Below are positions 8,972-17,841 of a DNA stretch of 64,000 nucleotides, in pieces (the stretch's first letter is position 1; each line of letters starts with the position of its first letter). Origin of the DNA: Pelagibacteraceae bacterium AG-414-E02 (GTDB taxonomy: Bacteria > Pseudomonadota > Alphaproteobacteria > Pelagibacterales > Pelagibacteraceae). A model generated the notes under the pieces. That model was not told the DNA's origin and searched no databases. It saw only the letters and a program-made list of their open reading frames with translations. The stretch is taken from assembly GCA_003214615.1 (NCBI GenBank), contig QCLK01000001.1, positions 278,501 through 342,500 on the forward strand. Direction: 5' to 3'. The translations under genes and the position numbers were made by a program.

Positions 8972-10030
8972 TTAGACAAAATCTTCTTTTGAAAATATAT
9001 CTTTTGCTAAAGCTGGCTTGAATATACTTTGACCACTTTTAGTCATAAATTTTTTAATAAACTCCTTATCTTCGCCTGCTAGGCATAAATTGCTATGATT
9101 TCTGAAATATTTAATGCTAAACCCATAATCAACTATTTCCTTGAGCGAATTTTTAAATATGTTTCCTATTTTTATGTGAACATAAGGACAAACTAAAACA
9201 TCTCCTATAGGAGTTATGTATAGTCTGTTAACTGTGGTACAGCCTAAAATTTTCTCATTATTTTTATCAAATGGATTCCAAATATTCCTTACAAGATTCT
9301 TGTATTCTTTCCTTATTTTTCTTAAATATTCCCTGTCTTTGTCATCACAAATAATGTCAGTCATTTTTTGCCACATACCAGAAGGTACGGCTACATTTAA
9401 TAATGTTTTATATTTTTTATTTTTTGAATAATCCAATAATTGTTTAAAATGATCAGTATTAGCATTGTAGTGTCCGACTGTTATATTTAAATAAGGATCC
9501 ATACCAGCATTCTTAACATGCTCTAATCCTTCGATTGCCCTTTTCCACGAATCTTTTCTTCCCCTTATTTCGTCATGTATTTTTTCATCCATGCTGTCAA
9601 TGCTGACTGAAACTCTACTTACTTTATACTCTGCAAGTTTTTTAGCCATGACTTCATCTAAATGGTATCCATTAGTTGTTAAATATAGATAAAATCTTTC
9701 AGGTTTAATTGCTTCGAGTACTTCAAATAATTTATCGGGTTGCAAAAGTAATTCTCCACCTTGCAGATCAAATTCAAAATAACCTAATTCATCAGCATCA
9801 TCTGCTAATTTTCTTATTGCTCCAATGTCTAAGTATTCTTTAACATGATCTCCTTTGGGAGAATTGGTAAAACAATACTTACATCTTAAGTTACACGCGT
9901 TATTAAAATTTAAATCAATACCTCTGGTCTTCGTGCCAACTTGTCCATTATTTTTTTGAACATAAGAATAAAAATCTTTCAGCTTCTTGACTAGTTTAGG
10001 TTTATTAAGCAATGATGAAGATATAGGCAT
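8972..10030 (-). CDS. Radical SAM protein with probable C-terminal SPASM/twitch-type region
   Basis: This 352-residue protein has C46-x3-C50-x2-C53 (NNACNLRCKYCFTNS) at the head of a radical SAM TIM barrel. The GGE-like motif appears as LQGGELLL near residue 90. C-terminal cysteines in LGCTTVNRLY and LVCPYVHIKIGN resemble a SPASM or twitch auxiliary-cluster region. The start shares a TAATG overlap with the stop of the FabZ-like gene at 10030. Family members modify peptides, sugars (dehydrogenation, epimerisation) or carrier-bound groups. Its place between an ACP and a dehydratase suggests work on the same acyl or sugar intermediate. Confidence 0.88.
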   Translation of the reverse strand: MPISSSLLNKPKLVKKLKDFYSYVQKNNGQVGTKTRGIDLNFNNACNLRCKYCFTNSPKGDHVKEYLDIGAIRKLADDADELGYFEFDLQGGELLLQPDKLFEVLEAIKPERFYLYLTTNGYHLDEVMAKKLAEYKVSRVSVSIDSMDEKIHDEIRGRKDSWKRAIEGLEHVKNAGMDPYLNITVGHYNANTDHFKQLLDYSKNKKYKTLLNVAVPSGMWQKMTDIICDDKDREYLRKIRKEYKNLVRNIWNPFDKNNEKILGCTTVNRLYITPIGDVLVCPYVHIKIGNIFKNSLKEIVDYGFSIKYFRNHSNLCLAGEDKEFIKKFMTKSGQSIFKPALAKDIFSKEDFV

Positions 10031-10479
10031 TATCTAACTGTATATTTTTTTATTTTTTCTGGCAAGACCAGTGTAAATTCTGCCTTACATGCTAATTTAT
10101 CATTAACTGTTCCAACTCCTTCACACTTTCCAATCCCTCTATTCCATGATTTAAGTTTAGTTTTAAGATACAATCTATCTCCAGGAACAATTTTTCTTTT
10201 AAATGTAATTTTGTCAGCAGAAGCCAAATAAACAACTTTTCCTTTGTTGTTAGGTAGTGTCAAGATAGTTAATGCAGCCATTTGAACCATAGCCTCTATT
10301 TGAAGCATGCCTGGAACATTAGGATCTGTTGGCCAATGAACTTTGAAAAACCAATCATCTTTTAAATCTTTAAATCCATTTGCAATTTTTCCAGGAATAA
10401 CCTCATCAACATAATCTATAAAAAGATAAGGGTGCCGATTTTGTTGATATTCGTGAATTCCTTTTAAATCTAATTTCAT
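10030..10479 (-). CDS. FabZ-like 3-hydroxyacyl-ACP dehydratase (hotdog fold)
   Basis: This 149-residue hotdog protein follows the FabZ pattern: H16 in NRHPYLFIDYVDEVIPG, the VPGMLQIEAMVQMAA helix with catalytic-type E62, and a C-terminal strand region GVGTVNDKLACKAEF. FabZ enzymes dehydrate 3-hydroxyacyl-ACP. It lies 6 bases after LuxC-like and overlaps the radical SAM gene by one base. A duplicate of a core fatty acid enzyme beside a private ACP suggests a dedicated acyl chain for glycan decoration; that part is inference. Confidence 0.87.
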   Translation of the reverse strand: MKLDLKGIHEYQQNRHPYLFIDYVDEVIPGKIANGFKDLKDDWFFKVHWPTDPNVPGMLQIEAMVQMAALTILTLPNNKGKVVYLASADKITFKRKIVPGDRLYLKTKLKSWNRGIGKCEGVGTVNDKLACKAEFTLVLPEKIKKYTVR

Positions 10480-10485
10480 AGGTTT

Positions 10486-11679
10486 TTAATAAAAATCAAT
10501 TACTCTTGTAAGCTGTTTTTCAATATTATAACCATCCCATACAAAACCAAGATTATGCGATGATCCAATTGGAACAGCACGATCGATACCACTTAAATTA
10601 TTTAAAATAACAAAATCCTTAAGCTCTTTTTTACTTAAACCAAAGTAAGCTAAAGTTTGGAATTTTTGAGTAATAGAATGTTTAATTTTGTCTAAAATAT
10701 TACAATCAAATTCGTAAAAATAACCGAATTTATTGTTTAGCTTATGAACATTTTCATCTAATTTATTTATTTGCATCCTGTAAATTAAATTTTCATAATT
10801 CTGAAAATTTTTTATAAAATTATATTTTATTAAATCTTCACATGCGCTTGAATATTTTTCTATTATATTTGCAGGCTCTAATAAATACTTTTCTTTAACT
10901 ATTTTAAACAGTTCCTTCCAAAACTTTTCTTTTGCAAATTTATTTTGTTGTCTTGAACCTAACCAAATTATTAAATGTGGAGAAGAACATGCATTCTGAT
11001 CCATAAAATAAGTGTCATTATAAAACCCTCTAATAGTTTTTTGTAATAAATCACTATTACATTTGTTAATAGAGCTGGACTTAATTATACAAAAAGAATA
11101 TCTGTCTGAAAAAAAAATATCTTTAGTTCTTGGTTTCGTTTTAAAGCTTTTTAATACTTCTATGGTTTTGTCTCCTCCCCAAACCATTCTGCCATCTGCT
11201 TTTAAGGACAACTGCTGGGTCAAAATTTTGTTATCCGAATTGTATTTAAAAAATAAATTTTTTTTAATAATGTTTTTAAATCTCTTTATTTTTACAATTT
11301 TTTTAATTGCTTTACAAAAAATATCTATTTGCAAAAAGTTTTGTGAAGGTAGTTTAACAAGATTAGAATTGCCTGTTAGAAAACCAAAGGCAAATGAATA
11401 TGCAAAATTTAAAGGAACATTTGATGGAGTGACATGAAATACACATCCTAAACCTACCCTTGTTTCTGAACTTGAATATTTTTTTTTTAAATTTTCTATG
11501 TTTTTCTTTCTGCACCAAAAAGCAAAGGAAATTATGTCAGAAAATTTTTTTGCTTCTCTATTAGACATCAATTCTTTTGAAAGCTGATCTAAAAAATCAA
11601 TCTCTAGGCTGCCAAATGGCAAACTAGGCTTAACTAAAAACTCTTTTTCTTTTCCGATTAAAAATTTTATTTTATCCAT
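10486..11679 (-). CDS. LuxC-like acyl-CoA/acyl-ACP reductase
   Basis: This 397-residue protein matches the LuxC family, related to aldehyde dehydrogenases, which reduces activated fatty acids to aldehydes with NADPH. The most telling stretch is FHVTPSNVPLNFAYSFAFGF (81-100). GNSNLVKLPS (103-112) follows, and a candidate nucleophilic cysteine C231 lies in DQNACSSPHL. The length is somewhat below the roughly 480 residues of Vibrio LuxC. It lies 3 bases after the LuxE-like gene, as in the lux fatty acid reductase complex, but no luciferase or LuxD is present. The aldehyde might be used in amine or sugar chemistry. Confidence 0.88.
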   Translation of the reverse strand: MDKIKFLIGKEKEFLVKPSLPFGSLEIDFLDQLSKELMSNREAKKFSDIISFAFWCRKKNIENLKKKYSSSETRVGLGCVFHVTPSNVPLNFAYSFAFGFLTGNSNLVKLPSQNFLQIDIFCKAIKKIVKIKRFKNIIKKNLFFKYNSDNKILTQQLSLKADGRMVWGGDKTIEVLKSFKTKPRTKDIFFSDRYSFCIIKSSSINKCNSDLLQKTIRGFYNDTYFMDQNACSSPHLIIWLGSRQQNKFAKEKFWKELFKIVKEKYLLEPANIIEKYSSACEDLIKYNFIKNFQNYENLIYRMQINKLDENVHKLNNKFGYFYEFDCNILDKIKHSITQKFQTLAYFGLSKKELKDFVILNNLSGIDRAVPIGSSHNLGFVWDGYNIEKQLTRVIDFY

Positions 11680-11682
11680 GTT

Positions 11683-12744
11683 CTAAACGTCGCTGCAACC
11701 TCTTAACTCAGTATTTTTGGCCCTTCCATGAACTAAAAAATGTTTTCCTTTTAATCCACATTTACAATCATCCTCTCCAATTATTTCTCCTACGTCTTCG
11801 GTCAAAATATTATGTCCTGGATAGCTAGTTGGTAATAAAGATAAAAGCTGTATTAATCCTCTTTGACCATTTTTGACTATGTTAAACTTTTCATCCCTGA
11901 TTAAAATATCTGAAAAAATAGAAGTTATAAAATGTCCACACTTACACTCTAAAAATATTGATCCAGTTTGTTCTACCAAACCATAATAATTATGCACATT
12001 TACTAATTTCAATTTATCAAATAATTTTTGTTTAAATATTTTATTACTAACCTTTAATGCTTCTAATTTTTTCCATCCTCCTCCATGGAGTAAAATTCCC
12101 TTATTAAAATTATAATTTAATAATTTTGTAGACATTTTTTTAATTAAATTTTCGTAAATTAAGCTTGTGAAACCAAAAATAAGAAATTTTTTATTACCAT
12201 TTTTTTCTAAAAAACTATTTAGCGTTTTATAGTCAATCTCAAAATTTTTATTTAAAAGATAACTGTGTTCTTTTCCAAATATTGAAAATCCAAATATCGC
12301 TACTGCCCTTGCATTTAAAACTGATTTTTCATTCAATCTTGGATTTTGATCAACAATTAACATTGGCAATCTTTCATTTCCTAGCAAAGTTGACATAATT
12401 TTATTTAATGCTCTTTTTTGATTATTTGCATTTTCTTTATCTAAATAGATTTTTGATGGTAACTGCCCCGTTGTTCCAGAGGAAACAAGTCTTTTTATTA
12501 TCTTATTTTCAGATACACTTTTTAAATCAAAATTTTTAAAGATTTTAGTAGGTAAAAATGGATAATCTAAAAGTTCATTATTTTTTCTATTTTTAAAATT
12601 GAAACCATTTAAAATTTTATTGTATTCCTTGCATTTTTTTCTGTGAAAATTTGTAAGGTTTTCAATACCTTTACTGAAATAAACTTTTTTATCTTTCTTG
12701 TTAAATTTATAGGGATAAATTTCAAATAACTCTTTGTGTATCAT
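11683..12744 (-). CDS. LuxE-like acyl-protein synthetase
   Basis: This 353-residue protein resembles LuxE, the ATP-dependent synthetase that activates fatty acids as acyl-AMP and passes them to LuxC. The nucleotide loop reads LVSSGTTGQLPSKIYLD (about 86-102). Other conserved-looking stretches are FGFTSLIYENL, LLHGGGWKKLE and YYGLVEQTGSIFLEC. The CKCGHF and CKCGLKG pairs may bind metal. The gene starts 23 bases inside the end of the upstream AMP-ligase gene, so the two are probably translationally coupled. The substrate chain length is unknown. Confidence 0.88.
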   Translation of the reverse strand: MIHKELFEIYPYKFNKKDKKVYFSKGIENLTNFHRKKCKEYNKILNGFNFKNRKNNELLDYPFLPTKIFKNFDLKSVSENKIIKRLVSSGTTGQLPSKIYLDKENANNQKRALNKIMSTLLGNERLPMLIVDQNPRLNEKSVLNARAVAIFGFSIFGKEHSYLLNKNFEIDYKTLNSFLEKNGNKKFLIFGFTSLIYENLIKKMSTKLLNYNFNKGILLHGGGWKKLEALKVSNKIFKQKLFDKLKLVNVHNYYGLVEQTGSIFLECKCGHFITSIFSDILIRDEKFNIVKNGQRGLIQLLSLLPTSYPGHNILTEDVGEIIGEDDCKCGLKGKHFLVHGRAKNTELRGCSDV

Positions 12745-14158
12745 TAACCAATCCTTTTATTTTTAATAATTCAATCAATTTACCATAAGATATCTTTCCA
12801 TTATTATTGATAGGAAATTTTTTTAAGGTTAAAATTTTATAAGTTTTTTTAGGTATGTTAGCAAAATCTTTAAGATTTAAATTTTTATTTTTACAAAAAA
12901 TGTAAATCTTTTCATCGACAGCAACGCAAGCTATAGATTGCTGATTGGTATTAATTTTTTCCTCTATATAATCAAGATTAATTCTATAACCATAAACTTT
13001 AATAAATCTGCTCTTTCTTCCTGTAATAAAAAAAATTTCATTTTTATCCTTAACAGCTAAATCTCCGGTTTTAAGCTCTGAAATATTATCAAATGAATTT
13101 AATTCATTACAGCTTTTGGCGTACCCTCCAAAAACATTTTTTCCCTTGTATATTAATTCACCTTCTACATTTGCTTTGTTAATTAAAGAGCCGCTTTCAT
13201 CTTTCAGTAGTATTTTTCCCCCGGAAATTGGTTTTCCAATTGGAATCATTTTAGATTCTAAATCTTTCTTTTTAACTTCATGGTATGAAATTCTAGGGCT
13301 TGCTTCTGTTTGACCGTACATTAAATAAAAGGAAATATCATTTTGCAAACATTCTTTTGCAATTTCTTTAAATATTTTATTTTTAATTTTTCCTCCAGCT
13401 TGAGTTATAAATCTTGGTTTGTTTTCTAATATTCTCTCAGCTCCAATCTTTTTTAATATTTCATAAAAAAAAGGGACTCCGTTTAAATTTGAGGGTTTAG
13501 TATAGTTGTACAATTTCCAAAAATTTTTATCTACCAAACTATGGTTATTTAAAACAATACTTGCTCCAGAAATTAAATGGGAATTAATTATTGAAAGTCC
13601 ATATGAATAACTCATTGGCATAGTAGTAATGGAACAATCTTTAGAATTTAAATTTAAATAAGAAATTATGGACTGAGTGTTTGATGTCATATTTTCTAAA
13701 GAAAGCTTCACAAATTTTGGCTCCGATAAACTTCCAGAAGTACTAAGCAAAAGCATTAATTTTTCATTGATTTTATAGAAGTTGCTTTCTTTAATTTGAA
13801 ACAAATTAAAATTTTTAAAAGAATGAATTAAATGAAATAAATTTTTCTGGATTTTTATTTGATTTTTTTTTGAGCAAAATATGTATTGGGGTCGAAATTT
13901 TTCTACCAAAATTTTTAAATCATTCTTTGTTATATATGGGTCTAAAACCATAACTGGATTATTCGATCTCAATAAAGAAATATAGCCACACAATGACTCT
14001 ACACAATTTTCTGAAATTAAAATTGAAAGAGAGTTTGTTTTTATTTTTTTTTGAAATTCGCTAGAAAAACTTAAAATGTCTTTATAGGAAATTTTATTAT
14101 TGCTATCAATAATCAGTGCAATATTATTTTTATGTTTCTCAATGCTGTCAAAAAACAT
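12722..14158 (-). CDS. AMP-dependent acyl synthetase/ligase
   Basis: This 478-residue adenylate-forming enzyme has the P-loop-like motif STSGSLSEPK (139-148), YGQTEASPRISY, TGDLAVKD, then GRKSRFIKVYGYRI at the hinge. Near the C-terminus NNNGKISYGKL supplies the usual catalytic lysine. The size fits acyl-CoA or acyl-ACP ligases that load carboxylic acids onto CoA or a carrier. It is followed by LuxE-like, LuxC-like, FabZ-like and ACP genes in a tight run. Likely roles are loading the nearby ACP or activating the acid that LuxE/LuxC handle. It is first in the acyl cassette. Confidence 0.88.
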   Translation of the reverse strand: MFFDSIEKHKNNIALIIDSNNKISYKDILSFSSEFQKKIKTNSLSILISENCVESLCGYISLLRSNNPVMVLDPYITKNDLKILVEKFRPQYIFCSKKNQIKIQKNLFHLIHSFKNFNLFQIKESNFYKINEKLMLLLSTSGSLSEPKFVKLSLENMTSNTQSIISYLNLNSKDCSITTMPMSYSYGLSIINSHLISGASIVLNNHSLVDKNFWKLYNYTKPSNLNGVPFFYEILKKIGAERILENKPRFITQAGGKIKNKIFKEIAKECLQNDISFYLMYGQTEASPRISYHEVKKKDLESKMIPIGKPISGGKILLKDESGSLINKANVEGELIYKGKNVFGGYAKSCNELNSFDNISELKTGDLAVKDKNEIFFITGRKSRFIKVYGYRINLDYIEEKINTNQQSIACVAVDEKIYIFCKNKNLNLKDFANIPKKTYKILTLKKFPINNNGKISYGKLIELLKIKGLVNDTQRVI

Positions 14159-14189
14159 TTTGTTTTAATTTTTAATAGAATTTATAAAT

Positions 14190-15308
14190 TTATTTTATTT
14201 CAGATTTTATAGCGTTCACTACAGTCTTAATAGATTTTTCGTCCATACTTGGAAATATCGGCAAATTTAAAATTTTTTTTGTAACTTCTTCTGCAACTGG
14301 ACATGCTGTATGTCTGCATTTAGCTTGCCCCGACTTATAAAGATGCTGATCATAAACGGGCATGGGATATGCGATCCTTGTATCAATACCGTATTTTGAT
14401 CTCAATGCCTGAGCAATATTATTTCTACCATTTAATAATATAGGGTAAAAAAAATATGCGTTAGTAGTATCACTATGTTTTGTTTTGGGCACTTTTATAT
14501 CCAATTTACTTTCCTTAAATAGTTCATCATAAATTTTGGCAACTCTTTTTCTCTCTTTTAAAAATTTTGGAAGTTTTTTAAACTGAGCTAACCCTATGCC
14601 TGCTTGAAGATCTGTCATTCTTGCATTTGTTCCGAGTGCTAAATGTTCATACTTCCTATTATTTACTTCTCCCTGATTTCTCCTCATCATAATTTGTTTA
14701 AAAAAATTTTTATTATGGGTAAAAACCATACCTCCTTCTATACAGGTTAAATTTTTAGCCAAATGAAAACTCATTGTAGATATTTCAGCGTTAGCACCCA
14801 TCGGTTTTCCATGATAAGTACCTCCGAGTGACTGAGCTCCATCTTGAACTACAGTAAGATTATATTTTTTAGCAATCTCAAAAATATTTGACTGATCACT
14901 TGCATTACCTCCATAATCAATAAACATAATAGCTTTTGTTTTGTTCGTTATAGATTGAACAATTTTACTGTGGTCTAAATTATAGCTTTCTTTATCTATA
15001 TCGACAAAAACTGGTACTGCATTTTGGTAACTTACTGAAGATGCGGTAGAAAAATAAGTCATCGCTGGAACAATTATTTCGTCACCAGGTGAAATTCCAA
15101 TAGTTTTTAATGCAATATCAAGAGCAACTGTTCCATTTGAGACTGCAGCAGAATAGGGTGCATTGCAATAGTTGGCCATTTGCTTTTCAAAAAGTTTTAC
15201 CTTTGGGCCTAATGTAAACCAATTGTTTTCAAATGAGTTTTTGATTTCATCAAACTCTTCTTTTCCAATGTCTGGTTTTGCCCAAGGAATTTTTATCGTG
15301 GTATCCAT
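14190..15308 (-). CDS. DegT/DnrJ/EryC1/StrS-family sugar aminotransferase
   Basis: This 372-residue PLP enzyme has PAMTYFSTASS (81-91), the D156 region VVQDGAQSLGG and the PLP-lysine K185 in SFHLAKNLTCIEGG. Such enzymes transaminate nucleotide-linked keto sugars. The next genes downstream of the acyl cassette are this aminotransferase's own upstream neighbours (epimerase, NeuD-like, NeuB-like), so it may make the amino sugar that is acylated. The exact substrate position (C3, C4 or another carbon) cannot be read by eye. Confidence 0.9.
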   Translation of the reverse strand: MDTTIKIPWAKPDIGKEEFDEIKNSFENNWFTLGPKVKLFEKQMANYCNAPYSAAVSNGTVALDIALKTIGISPGDEIIVPAMTYFSTASSVSYQNAVPVFVDIDKESYNLDHSKIVQSITNKTKAIMFIDYGGNASDQSNIFEIAKKYNLTVVQDGAQSLGGTYHGKPMGANAEISTMSFHLAKNLTCIEGGMVFTHNKNFFKQIMMRRNQGEVNNRKYEHLALGTNARMTDLQAGIGLAQFKKLPKFLKERKRVAKIYDELFKESKLDIKVPKTKHSDTTNAYFFYPILLNGRNNIAQALRSKYGIDTRIAYPMPVYDQHLYKSGQAKCRHTACPVAEEVTKKILNLPIFPSMDEKSIKTVVNAIKSEIK

Positions 15309-15317
15309 GTCCTAAAT

Positions 15318-16340
15318 TTATCTATCAAATAAGAATTTTTTTTCGGAAAAAAATTCGGTTAAAGCTTTAAGATTATTTGAATCATAATCTTTTTTTGTTA
15401 ATATTTTAGCTTTAAAAGCATCTAATATTTCTCGATATCCTTCATTAACTGTTTTTGAATTTGTTATTTTTGCTAAATCTTCAATCTTTTTAAATTTAAC
15501 CTTATAATCCCTTCTATCTTCACTAAAAGGCACGTATTCTATAACTAAATCAGGTATTATTTTTTCCAATATTTCAACAATATTTCTTTTGGTTAAATTT
15601 TGATTTGTAAAACCTGCATTAAATATTGTTCCTTTTATTTTGTTTTTTTCTATTTCCAACATTTTCAAAATAATCTTTGACATATCTAGAACATGGACAT
15701 ATGGCCTCCAAGTATCTGCTGAAAATATAACAATTTTTTTATCAGTTAATGCTTCGTAGGCAAAAGAGTTAACGGTTAAATCAAATCTAGTTCTAAATGA
15801 CATTCCATAAGCTGTGCCAAATCTGAGATTAATAACTGAAAATTTTTCATCTGAAATTGAAGAAAGAAATTTTTCACAGTCTATTTTTGTTTCGGCATAC
15901 AAAGAGACTGGATTTAATTTGCTTTCTTCCGTTGCGTATGAATTTGGATCGCTAATTCCATAATTTGAGCATGTTGATGCAAAAATAAATTTGTTTACAC
16001 CGTTCATTTTTGCAAGCTCACCTAAAATTTTAGTTCCAAAATAATTAATTTGATATGCAGATTCTGGTGCTGCCTGACAAGGTTTATCCCCTACAATCGC
16101 TGCTAAATGGATTACGAAATCTACATTTTTTAAACAACTATTTAATATTTTTTTGTCCCTAATATCTCCAAAAATGAATTCAAAGCGTGGATTATTTGAT
16201 AACCCTTTTAAAGCTTTATCTCCGTATATCAACATGTCAATACATCTAACATTGTAATCGCTTGCTAAAAGCTCTCTAATAAGAGTACTGCCAACGTAAC
16301 CAGCGCCCCCGGTAACTAAACAGGTTTTTCTAGATTTCAT
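15318..16340 (-). CDS. NAD-dependent sugar epimerase/dehydratase (extended SDR)
   Basis: This 340-residue extended SDR has TGGAGYVGST (10-19) for NAD(P), the ASTCSNYG segment (121-128) and the catalytic Y148-x3-K152 (YAETK). HLAAIVGDKPCQ and FRTRFDLTVNSFAYEA match sugar-nucleotide epimerase/reductase families common in O-antigen loci. It starts 11 bases inside the NeuD-like gene and ends 9 bases before the DegT aminotransferase start. The pair could make a 4- or 3-amino sugar. The substrate is inferred only as a nucleotide sugar. Confidence 0.9.
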   Translation of the reverse strand: MKSRKTCLVTGGAGYVGSTLIRELLASDYNVRCIDMLIYGDKALKGLSNNPRFEFIFGDIRDKKILNSCLKNVDFVIHLAAIVGDKPCQAAPESAYQINYFGTKILGELAKMNGVNKFIFASTCSNYGISDPNSYATEESKLNPVSLYAETKIDCEKFLSSISDEKFSVINLRFGTAYGMSFRTRFDLTVNSFAYEALTDKKIVIFSADTWRPYVHVLDMSKIILKMLEIEKNKIKGTIFNAGFTNQNLTKRNIVEILEKIIPDLVIEYVPFSEDRRDYKVKFKKIEDLAKITNSKTVNEGYREILDAFKAKILTKKDYDSNNLKALTEFFSEKKFLFDR

Positions 16341-16971
16341 TATTTTTTTTTTTTATATTATCGGCTCTTTTTAATGATGGTAGATTTTCTTTACATATTA
16401 AACCGGGTTCAATATTTTGATTTTTCCCAACCTTGATATCTCGATAAATAGTCGATCTTATTCCCACAGATACGTTTCTTTCTATTGAAGAATTTCCGCC
16501 AATAATGCTTCCGGTATCAATATTGCAATTTTCCCCTATCTTAGTATTAAATTCAGCAATAACACCTTCTCCAATAATACAATTGTCTCCTACAACAGCT
16601 TTGTGAAGCAAGATTGATCCTGGACCTACAAACACCCCTTTTCCTAGTTTTACAGTTGGTTCGATAAATGCATTTTTTGAAATAGCATTTATTGGAGCGA
16701 GTCCCGCTAACGATGCTTCATAATATGCATCTTCACGAAGATATCTGTTCCCTATAGCTGCAATAAACCCAACAACATCATTATCTTTTATTTTTTTTAA
16801 TATGCTTCTATCACCAAGATATGGGATATTGCTGTATACTTTTTTTCCAGAAAAAATTTTATTTTCTTCAGCGATTCCAACAAAACCAGCCACTGAAAAA
16901 TTATGATCTGCAACCAAAATATCCGCTGTTGTCATTGCCGATGTACCGACACCTATTATTACAACTTTCAT
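16330..16971 (-). CDS. NeuD-like sugar O/N-acyltransferase (left-handed beta-helix)
   Basis: This 213-residue protein starts with a small Rossmann-like PglD/NeuD N-domain (KVVIIGVGTSAMTTADIL) and then hexapeptide repeats from about residue 100 (IEPTVKLGKGVFVGPGSI, GDNCIIGEGVIAEFNTKIG). This is the NeuD/PglD architecture that acetylates nonulosonic acids or amino sugars with acetyl-CoA. It is followed by an epimerase (11-base overlap) and preceded by a TIM-barrel isomerase and a NeuB-like synthase, consistent with a nonulosonate-type branch distinct from the Pse genes. Confidence 0.88.
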   Translation of the reverse strand: MKVVIIGVGTSAMTTADILVADHNFSVAGFVGIAEENKIFSGKKVYSNIPYLGDRSILKKIKDNDVVGFIAAIGNRYLREDAYYEASLAGLAPINAISKNAFIEPTVKLGKGVFVGPGSILLHKAVVGDNCIIGEGVIAEFNTKIGENCNIDTGSIIGGNSSIERNVSVGIRSTIYRDIKVGKNQNIEPGLICKENLPSLKRADNIKKKNNEI

Positions 16972-16992
16972 AATTTATTTATCTACTTTATA

Positions 16993-17838
16993 TTATTTAA
17001 TATTCTTTTTAACCAGTTCTCTTTGATTCAGTAAAATTGATTTATCATCACACTTTATTTCTAAAGTGTAATATTCCAAATTTTTCTTTATATGTGGCCA
17101 AAACCATGAACTTTCTGTGATTAAATCATTGCTATCATACTCTCCATCATTATCGCTCAAATGATAGCCCTTGATCCATGGGTCACAAATTTTTAAAAAA
17201 TCAACAGGATTAAAATTAAGTGTTTTTGCGGCAACTTTTAAATGAGCAAAATCTACAAGTAGGTTAACATTGTTAGGAGTATTTTTCATAATATATAAAG
17301 CATCATCTGTGGATGTCATCAAAAATGGATCTTGCTCAAAAGTTTTATAATGTTCTTTATTTAAAACATTATTTTCAATCAATAATCCGACGCCCTCTTT
17401 CTTAGCAAAAACAGAAAGATTATTTAATCGTTCAACATAAACTTTTATTGCCTCTTCTTTATTATTAATTTTTTTTTTATTTATTTTTTTTCCTAGCTCT
17501 TTTGGTTGGGGGTCAATTAAAAATCCAGCATGAAAACTGTAATAGTTTCTTCCTAACTCACCTGAAAGTCTAATAGAGTTTTTGAGATGTTCATAACAAA
17601 TGTTTAAAAGATCTTTATTAAAAGTTGCAAGATTTAAAGTAAATGAAACTTTAGGAGGGGGAAAATAATTGTGAACCTGAAGTGATGCTAATTTTTTAAA
17701 TTTTTTTATTTTGTCTACAATATTTTCTTCATATAATCCTCCTGACAATTCAATTTCCTTGATGCCCAAATCTAAAAATTCTTTGGTTGTTTTTACTGCC
17801 GACTGGCCACCTATTGTACCTGTTGATATAAAAATCAT
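16993..17838 (-). CDS. Sugar phosphate isomerase/epimerase-like TIM-barrel protein
   Basis: This 281-residue protein fits the AP-endonuclease-2/xylose-isomerase-like TIM-barrel superfamily. Visible strands include LASLQVHNYFPPP, YYSFHAGF, GLLIENN (metal-binding Glu), VNLLVDFAHLKVAA (Asp/His) and IKGYHLSDNDGEYD (His/Asp). These acidic and histidine residues at strand ends match the divalent metal site of the superfamily. It lies 3 bases after the NeuB-like gene and 21 bases before the NeuD-like start. An aldose/ketose isomerisation in the same nonulosonate branch is likely; the exact sugar is not known. Confidence 0.82.
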   Translation of the reverse strand: MIFISTGTIGGQSAVKTTKEFLDLGIKEIELSGGLYEENIVDKIKKFKKLASLQVHNYFPPPKVSFTLNLATFNKDLLNICYEHLKNSIRLSGELGRNYYSFHAGFLIDPQPKELGKKINKKKINNKEEAIKVYVERLNNLSVFAKKEGVGLLIENNVLNKEHYKTFEQDPFLMTSTDDALYIMKNTPNNVNLLVDFAHLKVAAKTLNFNPVDFLKICDPWIKGYHLSDNDGEYDSNDLITESSWFWPHIKKNLEYYTLEIKCDDKSILLNQRELVKKNIK

Positions 17839-17841
17839 TTT

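Noticed and set aside
10486..12744. Bioluminescence genes
   Set aside because: LuxC and LuxE homologues are present, but no luxA, luxB or luxD-like frame is nearby. The ACP and FabZ-like genes point to acyl modification.
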